NCBI GenBank assembly: GCA_016205025.1
Contig: JACQJO010000077.1
Location: 1-52,970, forward strand
Direction of reading: 5' to 3'
Origin: Elusimicrobiota bacterium
GTDB lineage: Bacteria; Elusimicrobiota; Elusimicrobia; JACQPE01
Length of the DNA stretch: 52,970 nt
Shown here: one piece after another, positions 18,000-26,644 of the stretch
Numbering within the stretch: position 1 is the first letter of the stretch
How the letters are laid out: every line of letters begins with the position of its first letter
Translations under genes and position numbers: made by a program
The notes under the pieces: generated by a model
The model's database searches: none
Told to the model about the DNA's origin: nothing
What the model saw: the letters and a program-made list of their open reading frames with translations, nothing else

Positions 18000-18818
18000 T
18001 CACCGCACCAAAAAAGGTAATCTCAAAAAATCAGGAAGATACCGCGACCACCATAAAATGATTATCGCCGCGGCGGACAGAAATGGACCGTAGGGTATGG
18101 GATCGCGCCGTTTGAGTCTCCCGGACAAAAGCAAAGGCAGCGCGTAAAGCAGGCCGAGGGCTGAAGAAAGAACAATGACCCCGAATAAATGACCCGGACC
18201 CAGGCAGGCGCCGATAGCTCCGGCCAGTTTAATATCCCCTCCCCCCATCGCCTCTTCTTTATAGATTTTTTTGCCAATCGCGGCAAACAGCCAATACAGA
18301 GCGCTTCCGGCCAGAATTCCCAACAGGGACGCCAGATAAGCGCCAGTCCACGATGGAGTTCTTAATAATGGGTTGAAAGGCGCCAAAATAGCCATGAACA
18401 CCATTAAGCCTAAGCTTAACGCGTCCGGAATCAAGTAGGTCTCAAAGTCAATGGCGGCTATGGCCAAGAGGGTCCCCGCGAAAACAAAAAACATGGCGAA
18501 ACTGATCCATGACCGCGGGTCCTGCGTCAGACCAAACCGCCAGAGGGTTGCCAGCGCGACCAGCATCATCACAAACTCGACGATAGGGTAGCGCCAGGAG
18601 ATAGGGGCGCGGCAGGACCGGCATCGCCCGCCCAAAAGAAAAAAACTGATTAGTGGAATGTTATCCATGGCCGGAATTCTTCGGCGGCATCCGGGGCAGT
18701 AGGAATGCGGCGGTTTCCAGGGCAGTTCCCCGATCGGCAGTCTATGGATGACGACGTTGAGGAAACTCCCCATCACGGCGCCAAGCAATGCCACCGCTAC
18801 AGCCATTGTTGAAACCAT
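18000..18818 (-). CDS. pilD: prepilin peptidase / N-methyltransferase PilD
   Basis: 272-residue polytopic aspartyl protease that cleaves the prepilin leader after Gly and N-methylates the new Phe. Two CxxC pairs of the methyltransferase-domain zinc site lie at about 41/44 and 66/69, and the catalytic Asp residues at about 123 (AAIDFETYLIPD) and 195 (GGGDIKL). It overlaps the upstream hydrolase by 22 bases. An ATG 12 bases downstream (18806) is an alternative start. It would process the pilin encoded at 22 kb. Confidence 0.95.
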   Translation of the reverse strand: MVSTMAVAVALLGAVMGSFLNVVIHRLPIGELPWKPPHSYCPGCRRRIPAMDNIPLISFFLLGGRCRSCRAPISWRYPIVEFVMMLVALATLWRFGLTQDPRSWISFAMFFVFAGTLLAIAAIDFETYLIPDALSLGLMVFMAILAPFNPLLRTPSWTGAYLASLLGILAGSALYWLFAAIGKKIYKEEAMGGGDIKLAGAIGACLGPGHLFGVIVLSSALGLLYALPLLLSGRLKRRDPIPYGPFLSAAAIIILWWSRYLPDFLRLPFLVR

Positions 18819-19795
18819 AGAACCGCCCGGCCGCCGTAGAACTTGTGCGAAAATTGATGGGATAAAAAATAAAGGCGCGAGGGCGCCTTAGAGCCGTAAA
18901 TTTCAATGAGATAATGCGCGTCATGGTCCGCTCTCTCGAAAGGTCTGACTTCATCGTTGGTTCCATGTTCAATAAGGAAAGGCCTTGGGTAAATCAATGC
19001 CGCGATCGCAACTTTATCCGTAAAATTTTTAAGAACGGAAGGAACGTAATTGTCGGCCGTCTGCAAGGCCGATCCCACCGCGGTCAAATCGTAAAAAGAG
19101 CTCATGGTCGAGCTTAAATAAACCATTTTAACGCCGGGCTCAAGAGCGCTGGCGTAAAGGGCGATATCCCCTCCCATGGACCAACCCATGACGCCGATGC
19201 GTTTGGGGTCGATATCCGGTCGTTCTTTAAGATATCGAATCCATCGCAAGGCGTCGGCCGTGCGTTCACCCGCCAATGCTTTGCCGGTGACGAGCAGGCG
19301 CAGGGCATGGCGGCTTTCTTTTAGCGGATAATCGCTGTCCCAGCGGTCCTGGGGCGCTAACACCGCAAATCCATGGTGCGCCATAAGCCGCGCCACGGGC
19401 CAAACCATGGTTGAGGTTGTCGTCCCCACTAAATCACTGGCCTGGCTTAAATGCCCATGCAGAATAACGACAGCCGGGCGGCGCTCCGGCGTTTGGTCCG
19501 CGGGTTGTTTGGCAACCAGGTAATAAGCGCCGGCAGGCTTGCCCTCCAAATTCATCCGAAGGCGCGAACAATTCAGGTTGGCCTGCGGCAAAACAAGCGG
19601 CCAGTAGAGCGGCGCCCGGCAGAAGTCGTCCTCGGCTTCGAGGACCTCTTGGCCGGCGATATCACCGGCGATCCCCAGGGTCCGCCATAATTTTTTTCGG
19701 GGCGTTTGCCTGGAAAATGCCAGCAAAGCCGCGGCGCCGGCCAGCAAACATCCAAGGAGCGCGCGCCTGGCATTGGACATTACTGTTATCTTCAT
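18797..19795 (-). CDS. alpha/beta hydrolase with N-terminal membrane or signal segment (dienelactone-hydrolase-like)
   Basis: 332 residues with a hydrophobic N-terminus (LLGCLLAGAAALLAF) that acts as signal anchor or signal peptide; a Cys within it might be a lipobox, but that is uncertain. The catalytic triad is visible: Ser near 206 in GWSMGGD, Asp near 281 in HGTNDEVRPF and a His in the LSHQFSHKF segment. The oxyanion region is ILHGHLSQ. It is likely a periplasmic esterase or peptidase, substrate unknown. The start is the ATG of an ATGA overlap with the membrane glycosyltransferase gene. It sits between that transferase and pilD, so a link to the surface glycan or pilin is possible but only inferred. 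Confidence 0.75.
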   Translation of the reverse strand: MKITVMSNARRALLGCLLAGAAALLAFSRQTPRKKLWRTLGIAGDIAGQEVLEAEDDFCRAPLYWPLVLPQANLNCSRLRMNLEGKPAGAYYLVAKQPADQTPERRPAVVILHGHLSQASDLVGTTTSTMVWPVARLMAHHGFAVLAPQDRWDSDYPLKESRHALRLLVTGKALAGERTADALRWIRYLKERPDIDPKRIGVMGWSMGGDIALYASALEPGVKMVYLSSTMSSFYDLTAVGSALQTADNYVPSVLKNFTDKVAIAALIYPRPFLIEHGTNDEVRPFERADHDAHYLIEIYGSKAPSRLYFLSHQFSHKFYGGRAVLWFQQWL

Positions 19796-21699
19796 TTCAC
19801 TAATCCCTGGAGGCGTTCCCGGCATATCTCAAAGAGTTCCCAATCTTGGTCGCGCTGGGCAAGCTTGAGCGCCGTTTCATACTCAATGCGCGCCCGTTCG
19901 CGCTGCCCTTTGCTGTCGTAGAGTTCGCCAAGCCTGTAATGCCCCAGCGTATAAATAGGAAATCGGCGCAGGGCTTCTTTAATGGCCATCACGGCCCCGT
20001 CGTAATCTGCCGATTGTCCCAGGATGACGGACAAGAGATAGGCGGCATTCGTCAGGCCCGCTTCTTTTTCCAGAGCGAACCGAAGTCTTGAGCGGGCGGC
20101 GGCCATGTCTTGCTCGCGGTAAGCCTTTTGGCCCGCCAGCCATACCAGCGCGGCGGAGGTAAAAATTTTTTTATCTTTAATAATTTTAAATACCAAGGTG
20201 TGTTCGCTTTCGTTGTCGTAGATTAACCGGTAGCGGCCGGCCTGCCTTAAAAATTTTCTCTGCATGCTCCGCTGATGGCCCTCGGCAGCCCGGCCATCCC
20301 CCGCTTTCGCTACCGGCATCTCGAGCGTGAAAAGCAGAAGATGCGTGGCCTGGCAATCGAATAATTTTAATAAGAAGAGATCGGCGTCATTGGTGTTGGG
20401 TAATTGGCAGCTTTTAATGCCGGTGTGAAGATAAACGCGTCCTTTAAACGGCGTTGCAACGACGCTTGCGTCATCGAGATTTTCTTTGAGCCATTGAAAT
20501 GTTTGGGAAGGGTAAACCGGGCCGGCGCCGCCCCGCGTTTTCAAATCGCGGTAACACTGGGCGTGGCTTAAGCCTGCCGCGGCCAGATAAAGAACCGCTA
20601 AGATCAAACCGCCGGCCCGGCGAACGGTATTTTTAAACGCGTTTACGGGCAAGGATAATAAAATTACGGTCAACAATACGGGAATTACCGGATAAAGATA
20701 GCGTTCGGATTGATTGGCCCAAATCAAGTGCAAGAGCACATAGAGAAATCCGTAAAAGGCAATGATATTTTTTCTGGCTTGATAGGCCAGACAAAGAAAA
20801 AGAAGAAGGCCGGCGGCCAGGGCGCAAAAAGAAAACAACCCTGGCCAAGGGGTTTCCCCCCTGATCCAAAGACCCAGCGGCAGCAACAGAGAAAGCGACA
20901 GCTCCCTGCTGTAGTAAAAAACGTTATCGCTGATGATTGATAACGCGCTCAAAAAAGGATTTTTGGCCGCGGCCATCCCATCAAGCCACTCCCTGCCGAA
21001 ATGCAGGGCGGAGAGGAGAGAAAATCCTTCCTGCGATGACCGCAAAATGGCATTGCGCGTCAACCATGGAAGCGCCATTAAACTAAACCCTACGATGAAC
21101 CGGGCGGCCCCGGCGAGGCGTTTTTGTTGAATTAAAAAAACAAGAATCGCGACAAACAGCGTCAGGCCGGCCGGTCTGATCAAAAAGCAAAAACCGGTCA
21201 ATAAACCTAAAACATAGCTCCGTAACGGCGAATCCTGGCTCGGCGTGACTTGTTTCTCAAAAAGCAAAAGGGCTGCCATTGAGAAAGCAAGAAAAGCGGG
21301 TTCCGACATGGCCAAGGATGAAAAATGAGCGATCAGAGGGTTGGGTCCCAAGAAAACAGCCAAAAGAACGGTTCTGCCGGCGCTCAATTTCCGGCCGGCC
21401 AGCCCAACGGCCAGCGATACGCCCAGAAAGGCCAATAGAAATGAAAAAAGCTTGATTGAAAAAAAACCGTTTCCCCCAAGTTTGGTCCAAAGAGCCAAGA
21501 TGATGGGATATCCCGGGTAATAGGACACTAGATCGGGCTCTTCGGGGACAGCCAGCTCTTTATACTCCCCTTGCAGCAGGCTTTTGGCAGCTAATAAATA
21601 ATAAGCGTCGTCATTGAATGTTCCCACGTAAAAATCCGAGAAGTGAATCCAAAGAAATGGACCAAGAAGAAGGGCCCAGAGGTATTCTTTTTTAAGCAT
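19792..21699 (-). CDS. PMT/ArnT-type membrane glycosyltransferase with C-terminal TPR region
   Basis: 635-residue protein. The N-terminal two thirds hold about ten to twelve membrane helices with the GT-C hallmark acidic loop just after the first helix (FNDDAYYLLAAKSLLQGEY), as in ArnT, PMT and other family 39-like enzymes that use polyprenyl-phosphate sugar outside the membrane. The last 120 residues form TPR-like helical pairs (YREQDMAAARSRLRFALEKEAGL, YTLGHYRLGELYDSKGQ). It follows pilA directly, so pilin or another surface protein or lipid A could be the acceptor. I start at ATG 21699; the frame upstream runs through the pilA terminator hairpin and encodes LPHLPKGRWG, so a start at 21759 is unlikely. 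Confidence 0.78.
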   Translation of the reverse strand: MLKKEYLWALLLGPFLWIHFSDFYVGTFNDDAYYLLAAKSLLQGEYKELAVPEEPDLVSYYPGYPIILALWTKLGGNGFFSIKLFSFLLAFLGVSLAVGLAGRKLSAGRTVLLAVFLGPNPLIAHFSSLAMSEPAFLAFSMAALLLFEKQVTPSQDSPLRSYVLGLLTGFCFLIRPAGLTLFVAILVFLIQQKRLAGAARFIVGFSLMALPWLTRNAILRSSQEGFSLLSALHFGREWLDGMAAAKNPFLSALSIISDNVFYYSRELSLSLLLPLGLWIRGETPWPGLFSFCALAAGLLLFLCLAYQARKNIIAFYGFLYVLLHLIWANQSERYLYPVIPVLLTVILLSLPVNAFKNTVRRAGGLILAVLYLAAAGLSHAQCYRDLKTRGGAGPVYPSQTFQWLKENLDDASVVATPFKGRVYLHTGIKSCQLPNTNDADLFLLKLFDCQATHLLLFTLEMPVAKAGDGRAAEGHQRSMQRKFLRQAGRYRLIYDNESEHTLVFKIIKDKKIFTSAALVWLAGQKAYREQDMAAARSRLRFALEKEAGLTNAAYLLSVILGQSADYDGAVMAIKEALRRFPIYTLGHYRLGELYDSKGQRERARIEYETALKLAQRDQDWELFEICRERLQGLVK

Positions 21700-21700
21700 T

Positions 21701-21739
21701 AAAAACGGCAAACCCCACCTCCCCTTTGGGAGGTGGGGT
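21701..21739 (-). terminator. hairpin terminator downstream of pilA
   Basis: A 12-bp perfect stem (ACCCCACCTCCC / GGGAGGTGGGGT at 21712-21723 and 21728-21739) with a four-base loop is followed on the minus strand by TTTGCCGTTTTT. It lies 24 bases after the pilA stop, so it could limit read-through into the glycosyltransferase and keep pilin mRNA abundant. The same palindrome type occurs as a dispersed repeat in many genomes. Confidence 0.65.
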
Positions 21740-21762
21740 AAAGCCTTGCTAACGCTCAAGAG

Positions 21763-22242
21763 CTAGCGGGTATTCCAGACTGTGGCCTTACTGTCGTTGT
21801 GCGTGCAGCCGATGCGGACATCCCCCCAATCCGAGTTGGTGGTGTTGTCAACATAAGCCCATACGCCGGTGTCCGTATTAGACGAAGCGGCGACGGTGGC
21901 GAATGTCGTAACAGTGGTCGTGGCCGCATGGCCGGTGTTGTTTTCCGTAGATATTGCGGGCACATGAGCCTGGGGCGTTGCTTTCAGATACTTGGTGTTG
22001 GTTGTCAAGATAGCGAGATTATCCTGCGGATACGTTCCGTCGTTGTCTCCGTAGTAGATCGAAAGAGCGCCTCTCATGGCTGTCAGGTTGCCGCGCGTTT
22101 TGCCTTCTTGAGCTTTTCTCACCAGGTCCGCGAATTTGGGGATCGCGATTGCCGCGAGAATACCGATAATGGCCACCACGATCATCAGTTCGATCAAGGT
22201 GAAACCCCGTTCGCGAGACCTGTCTGCGATTTTCTTTAACAT
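21763..22242 (-). CDS. pilA: type IV major pilin / prepilin
   Basis: 159-residue class III signal protein. After a short basic leader comes the PilD site [16 protein letters not shown] with Glu at +5, then the long hydrophobic alpha1 helix ([13 protein letters not shown]), a globular domain with [11 protein letters not shown], and a Thr/Ser-rich C-terminal region ([14 protein letters not shown]) that could be O-glycosylated. There is one Cys in the globular part, so no disulfide loop of the usual PilA type. The ATG has a near-perfect ribosome binding site GAGGAGGTGAG. It has its own promoter and terminator. The family fits diderm major pilins, though a minor pseudopilin cannot be excluded. 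Confidence 0.92.
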   Translation of the reverse strand: MLKKIADRSRERGFTLIELMIVVAIIGILAAIAIPKFADLVRKAQEGKTRGNLTAMRGALSIYYGDNDGTYPQDNLAILTTNTKYLKATPQAHVPAISTENNTGHAATTTVTTFATVAASSNTDTGVWAYVDNTTNSDWGDVRIGCTHNDSKATVWNTR

Positions 22243-22298
22243 GCGTACTCACCTCCTCATTGAAATAACGAAAATTTCCCCGTTTGGGAAACCATTCA

Positions 22299-22342
22299 AC
22301 AATACATAAAAAATTTCAATATTTCAACGTGATTAAGATCAC
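22299..22342 (-). promoter_or_regulatory. sigma70-type pilA promoter with an upstream GTGA-N6-TCAC site
   Basis: On the minus strand there is TTGAAA (22322-22327), a 17-base spacer and TATTGT (22299-22304), followed by a leader and the strong pilA ribosome binding site. GTGATTAAGATCAC (22329-22342) sits just upstream of the -35, centred near -43 from the predicted start. GTGA-N6-TCAC is the core of CRP/FNR-family sites, so activation or repression by such a regulator is possible. Confidence 0.6.
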
Positions 22343-22388
22343 TCACGACTTGCCCGCTTGCGCGGTGAAGAGGGCTTAAAAATTCGTT

Positions 22389-23612
22389 TTACTCAATGCC
22401 GCCGGCGAGCTGCGAGATTTGGAACATCGGCAAAAACATCGCGATTACGATGGCGCCGATAACCACACCCATAAAAGCGATCACCAAAGGTTCGATCATG
22501 CTGGTCAAGCCTTTAACCGCGGCGTCCACTTCGCCGTCATAAAAATCAGCAATTTTATTCAACATGGTATCGAGGTTTCCGGTTTCCTCGCCGATGGCGA
22601 TCATCTGCACCACCATGGGTGGAAACACATTGCTTTTTCTTAAGGGCTCCACCAGACGCATGCCCTCTTGGACCGATTTTTTGGATTCCAAAATAACCTT
22701 TTCGATCAATTTATTGCCGCTGGCCTTGGCCACGGTGTCTAAGGCTTCCAGGATATTGACGCCGGATTTTACCATGGTGGCCATGGTCCGGCAGAATTTG
22801 GCAATCGCCACTTTGCGCAAAATATCTCCAAAAAGTGGAAGGCGAAGCGTGATCGAGTCTATTTTTAAGGCGTAGGCGGGATTTTTTTTCGCGCGGTTCA
22901 ACCCTTGCCAGGCTCCGATTGGGATTAAAATCAATACGAAAAAGTAATGAGTCAAGAAAGCGGAAATCCCCAAAAGAATTTTGGTCGGCAGGGGAAGATC
23001 GGCGCCGAAAGAAAGAAAAATTTCCTCAAACTTAGGAATAATAAATACCATCAAGAAACCCGTCACGCCGACCGCGATGGAGGCCATCACGGCCGGATAC
23101 ATCATCGCGCTTTTGACCTTGTGCTTGAGTTCTTCCGCCGCTTCCAAATAAGCCGACAACCGGTCTAAAATGACATCCAAGACGCCGCCCAATTCCCCGG
23201 CCCTGATCATCGCCACGTAAAGATTATCAAAAGCATCGGGATATTTTTTCATGGATTCGTTGATCGCCATGCCGGATTCAATGTCGGTTTTAAGGCCCTC
23301 CACGATGGCCTTAAATTTTTTGTTTTGTATCTGCGCTCCCATCATGCCAAGCCCCTGCACGATGGGCACACCGGCGCTGACCAGAGTGGCCAGCTGTCTT
23401 GAAAAAATAACCAGATCTTTGCTGGGGACGCCGATTTTGAAAGGGTTGATTTTTTCCAAGAGGGCCGCCACCCCGGTTTCAGCGGGATTAATTTCGGTGA
23501 CGTCGATTTTTTGCGCCTTAAGTTTTGATACCGCGGCGCGCAGTTCAGTCGCCTCGATGACGCCTTGAGTCGGCGCTCCGGTGGCTAGTTTGGCTTTATA
23601 GGCAAAAAGCAT
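22389..23612 (-). CDS. pilC: type IV pilus inner-membrane platform protein PilC
   Basis: 407-residue GspF/PilC-type protein with two related cytoplasmic helical domains (about 65-190 and 270-395) and three membrane segments (about 170-195, 222-245 and 375-398). It is the platform on which the PilB/PilT motors act; neither motor gene is in this window. The N-terminal FAYKAKLATGAPTQGVIEA and the motif QLATLVSAGVPIVQGL are typical. The ATG lacks an evident ribosome binding site and is preceded by the inverted repeat ATCAC-TGCT-GTGAT. It ends 147 bases before the pilA start. Confidence 0.95.
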   Translation of the reverse strand: MLFAYKAKLATGAPTQGVIEATELRAAVSKLKAQKIDVTEINPAETGVAALLEKINPFKIGVPSKDLVIFSRQLATLVSAGVPIVQGLGMMGAQIQNKKFKAIVEGLKTDIESGMAINESMKKYPDAFDNLYVAMIRAGELGGVLDVILDRLSAYLEAAEELKHKVKSAMMYPAVMASIAVGVTGFLMVFIIPKFEEIFLSFGADLPLPTKILLGISAFLTHYFFVLILIPIGAWQGLNRAKKNPAYALKIDSITLRLPLFGDILRKVAIAKFCRTMATMVKSGVNILEALDTVAKASGNKLIEKVILESKKSVQEGMRLVEPLRKSNVFPPMVVQMIAIGEETGNLDTMLNKIADFYDGEVDAAVKGLTSMIEPLVIAFMGVVIGAIVIAMFLPMFQISQLAGGIE

Positions 23613-23664
23613 GACGTGATCACAGCAGTGATAGTGTTGATCGCATCGGGCGCGATTTCAAGTC

Positions 23665-24186
23665 TCAAGAGATCCTGGACGTCTTTTTAATTTTCAAGGA
23701 CAGTACGCTCGCCACGCAGGCGGGAACGAAGTCCCGGGGCGCGCTGCCCAGGAGAGCGATTTCTCTGACAATTGATGAAGAGAGATGCAGGTAGCGCTCA
23801 TCGGGCATCAGATAAACCGTTTCAATTTTGGAATAAAGATGGCGGTTGATCAAAGCCATCTGGAATTCATACTCGAAATCCGATATGAATCTGATTCCCC
23901 TGATGACGATATTGGCGTTTATTTTTTTTAAGTAGTCCACAAGCAGACCGTCAAAAACATCAACCTTAACGTTTTTTTGCAGGTTTAACTCATCCAACGA
24001 TTGGCGGACTAATTTTTCCCGTTCTTTAAGATCAAGAAAGGAATTCTTGCCGAAATTGCGGGTGATAGCCACCACCACTTGGCCGAAAATATTGCGCGCC
24101 CTGCGGATAATGTCAAGATGGCCGTAGGTAATGGGATCGAAACTTCCCGGGTAAACGGCCAGTTTGCTGTTTTTATTCTCATTCAT
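23665..24186 (-). CDS. coaD: phosphopantetheine adenylyltransferase
   Basis: Transfers AMP from ATP to 4'-phosphopantetheine, the penultimate step of coenzyme A synthesis. The 173-residue cytosolic enzyme has the nucleotidyltransferase motif YPGSFDPITYGH near residues 12-23, the substrate-binding IRGIR near 95 and the C-terminal HLSSSIVREIA. AAGGAGG lies seven bases before the ATG. It follows recG by 18 bases; recG and coaD are neighbours in many bacteria. Confidence 0.96.
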   Translation of the reverse strand: MNENKNSKLAVYPGSFDPITYGHLDIIRRARNIFGQVVVAITRNFGKNSFLDLKEREKLVRQSLDELNLQKNVKVDVFDGLLVDYLKKINANIVIRGIRFISDFEYEFQMALINRHLYSKIETVYLMPDERYLHLSSSIVREIALLGSAPRDFVPACVASVLSLKIKKTSRIS

Positions 24187-24204
24187 AAATTCCTCCTTAG
24201 GGTC

Positions 24205-26457
24205 TTACGAAAGATCACTTTTCATGAAATCAAGTCCAAAAGAGCGTTCTATATTTTTTTTAAGCTCGGGAAATTCCCGCAGGCCGGCGTCCTCGGCCAC
24301 CAAGTAACCGGCCAAGGTTTTCGCCTTATTGATTAAAGCTTGGTCAAGATTCCAGTCAAAATGCCGGAAATGAACCATTCCATGCTGCTCTTGGCCCAAA
24401 AGATCGCCGGGCCCCCGGGTTTGCAAATCGAGTTCCCCGACTTCAAACCCGTTCTTGCACTCGCAGAACTTTCGCAGTCTTCCAATAGCCTCGGAGCCTT
24501 CGGATTGCTGCTCGGCAAACAGCGAGGCCTCGGTGGGACCGGGCCAAGAGCCTGTCTGCGCTTGGTCGTTTTTACCGGGCACCAGCAGACAGAGTCCCCC
24601 CCTCTGGTCGCGTCCCACCCTGCCTCGAAGTTGATGAAGCGTCGCCAGGCCGAAGCGCTCGGCGCCCAGAACCACAATTAATCCCGCCCGCGGTATATCC
24701 AAACCCACTTCTATAACAGTCGTGGCGGCCAAAATTTGAATTTTGCCTTGTTGGAATTCCTCAAAAATAGCCTCCTTTGTTTTGGAAGGCATGCGTCCAT
24801 GAAGCGTTTTTATAGTGGCCCGTGGAAATCTTTTAGAGAGTTCTTTCGTCTCTTCCTCTAGGCTGTAAAGAGCATCCGACTCCTCGATGGCCGCGGCCAC
24901 GACGTAGATTTGCCTGCCTTCTTTAAGGAAGGTATCCGCCGTTTTCCAGGCGTCTTCTTTGTTGCCCACGACCTCGGCCTTTGGAATTTGGCGCCCACCG
25001 GGCAAATCACGCATTGATGAAATGTCCAAATCTCCATATAGAGCCAAGGCTAGTGTTCTTGGAATCGGGGTCGCCGAAAGAATCAGGGTATCGGGCCGTG
25101 AGCCCTTGGTTCTCAAGGTCCATCGCTGGCTCACGCCGAAACGGTGCTGTTCGTCAATAATCGTTAATGCCAAACTGCGAAACTGAATATCCGGATCAAG
25201 GAGCGCATGCGTTCCCAGAATCAGGTCCAAGCCGCCCGCGGCCAGGGCTTCCAATATGGCCTGGCGCTCTTTGGGCTGCGTTTCGCTGGTTAAATGCGCG
25301 GTCTTGATCCCTAGAGGCCGCAATAACCGCTCAAAATTCATGGCGTGCTGGAAAACTAAAACCTCCGTCGGAGCGATGAAGGCCGCTTGGTGAGCGTTAG
25401 CCGCCGCATGGCAGATGGCGGCCACCGCGACCAGCGTCTTGCCGGAGCCGACTTCGCCCTGAACCAGCCTGTTCATGGGGGTTGGCTTATTCATATCGTT
25501 AAAAATTTGATCGATCGTTGAATGTTGGTCTTGGGTCAATTCAAGTCCAAAATTTTTAAGCAGGGATTGTAGCGCCGGACGCGTTTTTTCCGGCTTATAG
25601 CGTTGAGTCTTGGCCATCGCGAGAAGCCGGCGTTTCCTGATCTCCATGGCTAAAGACAAAATGAAAATGTCCCAAAAAGCCAAGGTCAAGCGCGCTTTTT
25701 TAAATTGCGATTCATCTTTGGGGAAATGAATGAATTCATAGGCCTGCGCCACCTCGAGCAGCCCTGCGGGCAGAAGCTCGGACCACGTCTTGGGCCATTT
25801 CCATTTCGAATCGGCGTCTCTCCAGACCCTTAACGCGTCCCATCTTAGCTGGCGTAATTTTTTTTGCCCGAGGCCTTCGGTGGCCGGGTAAACGGGAACA
25901 AGCCTCAACCAATGCGCCGAAGACGCGGGCATGACGCCCTCGCGGGATAAAAGCTCATATTCCAAGACGTCGAGCGTTACGCTGGGCTGTAGATTTTCGC
26001 GGTTAACCGCGCTTCTCAATGCTTGCGTCCGGTGTGGGATCTCCAGCTTGCCGTAAACAAGCAGTTTGGCTCCGGGGGTGATTTCTAATCTTAATTTCCC
26101 AAACACGTCGAAATGAGACCGGCGGCGGATCCAGGAAAGAGCAATTTCGGGCAAGTAGGGATTCGTCGTTCTGCCCCACGCCCGGAAAAAACAAAAAGTT
26201 CTTTGGGCGTTCATTGCTTCCCGCGCTTTCTCAATTTCGATGTAAAAGGCCGCCTTGCCGCCCGTGGCGCCCGGCAATCGGGCCGTCAGGCGGCGGTCTT
26301 CCCAAACGCGCGGGGTTGAAAAAACGAGATCTTCAATACGGCGGATGCCAAGGCGATGGAGTTTTTCTTCCATTCTAGGTCCAACGCCTTTCATGTAGCG
26401 CACCGAAGTAGCTAGTTCCAGCCGTTCATTAACTTTGTTAAAATAGGAAATAACCAT
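24205..26457 (-). CDS. recG: ATP-dependent DNA helicase RecG
   Basis: 750-residue branch-migration helicase acting on stalled forks and Holliday junctions. The N-terminal wedge/OB domain (about 10-200; YMKGVGPRMEEKLHRLG is typical) is followed by the SF2 motor: Walker A GEVGSGKT at about 334-341, DEQHRFG at about 435-441, SATPIPRTLAL, and motif VI LRGRVGRDQRGG. The start ATG overlaps the plus-strand rpmB ATG (shared CATG at 26455-26458), so either its promoter lies inside rpmB or a later start is used. No better ATG occurs before residue 22. Confidence 0.95.
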   Translation of the reverse strand: MVISYFNKVNERLELATSVRYMKGVGPRMEEKLHRLGIRRIEDLVFSTPRVWEDRRLTARLPGATGGKAAFYIEIEKAREAMNAQRTFCFFRAWGRTTNPYLPEIALSWIRRRSHFDVFGKLRLEITPGAKLLVYGKLEIPHRTQALRSAVNRENLQPSVTLDVLEYELLSREGVMPASSAHWLRLVPVYPATEGLGQKKLRQLRWDALRVWRDADSKWKWPKTWSELLPAGLLEVAQAYEFIHFPKDESQFKKARLTLAFWDIFILSLAMEIRKRRLLAMAKTQRYKPEKTRPALQSLLKNFGLELTQDQHSTIDQIFNDMNKPTPMNRLVQGEVGSGKTLVAVAAICHAAANAHQAAFIAPTEVLVFQHAMNFERLLRPLGIKTAHLTSETQPKERQAILEALAAGGLDLILGTHALLDPDIQFRSLALTIIDEQHRFGVSQRWTLRTKGSRPDTLILSATPIPRTLALALYGDLDISSMRDLPGGRQIPKAEVVGNKEDAWKTADTFLKEGRQIYVVAAAIEESDALYSLEEETKELSKRFPRATIKTLHGRMPSKTKEAIFEEFQQGKIQILAATTVIEVGLDIPRAGLIVVLGAERFGLATLHQLRGRVGRDQRGGLCLLVPGKNDQAQTGSWPGPTEASLFAEQQSEGSEAIGRLRKFCECKNGFEVGELDLQTRGPGDLLGQEQHGMVHFRHFDWNLDQALINKAKTLAGYLVAEDAGLREFPELKKNIERSFGLDFMKSDLS

Positions 26458-26644
26458 GGCTTATAAATGCGAGATCTGCGCTAAAGGCCCCAGGGCCGGC
26501 AAAAACGTCAGCCACTCCAAAAGGGCCACCGTCAGGGTTTTTAAACCCAATCTATTCAGGCGCCGGATTCTGCAACAGGGAACGCCCAAGAGGGTTTACG
26601 TCTGCTCCACCTGCATTAAAACAACCCCTTCGCTCACTTTTTAG
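26456..26644 (+). CDS. rpmB: 50S ribosomal protein L28
   Basis: 62-residue ribosomal protein and the only convincing plus-strand gene in the window. CEIC near the start and CSTC near the end make this the zinc-ribbon (C+) form. SHSKRATVRVFKPNL is the family core. AGGA lies about 10 bases before the ATG. The gene is wedged between recG, whose start codon it overlaps divergently, and rel, whose 3' end it overlaps by 11 bases convergently. A TGTTAAAAT extended -10 at 26436-26444 exists but would give a leader of only about five bases, so the true promoter is probably further upstream inside recG. Confidence 0.96.
   Translation: MAYKCEICAKGPRAGKNVSHSKRATVRVFKPNLFRRRILQQGTPKRVYVCSTCIKTTPSLTF

Noticed and set aside
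21700..21759. Upstream start of the membrane glycosyltransferase at 21759
   Set aside because: The frame crosses the pilA terminator hairpin and encodes a repeat-derived peptide; MLKKEYLWALL at 21699 is a proper first helix.
26436..26444. Extended -10 TGTTAAAAT as the rpmB promoter
   Set aside because: It would start transcription about five bases before the ATG and exclude the ribosome binding site.
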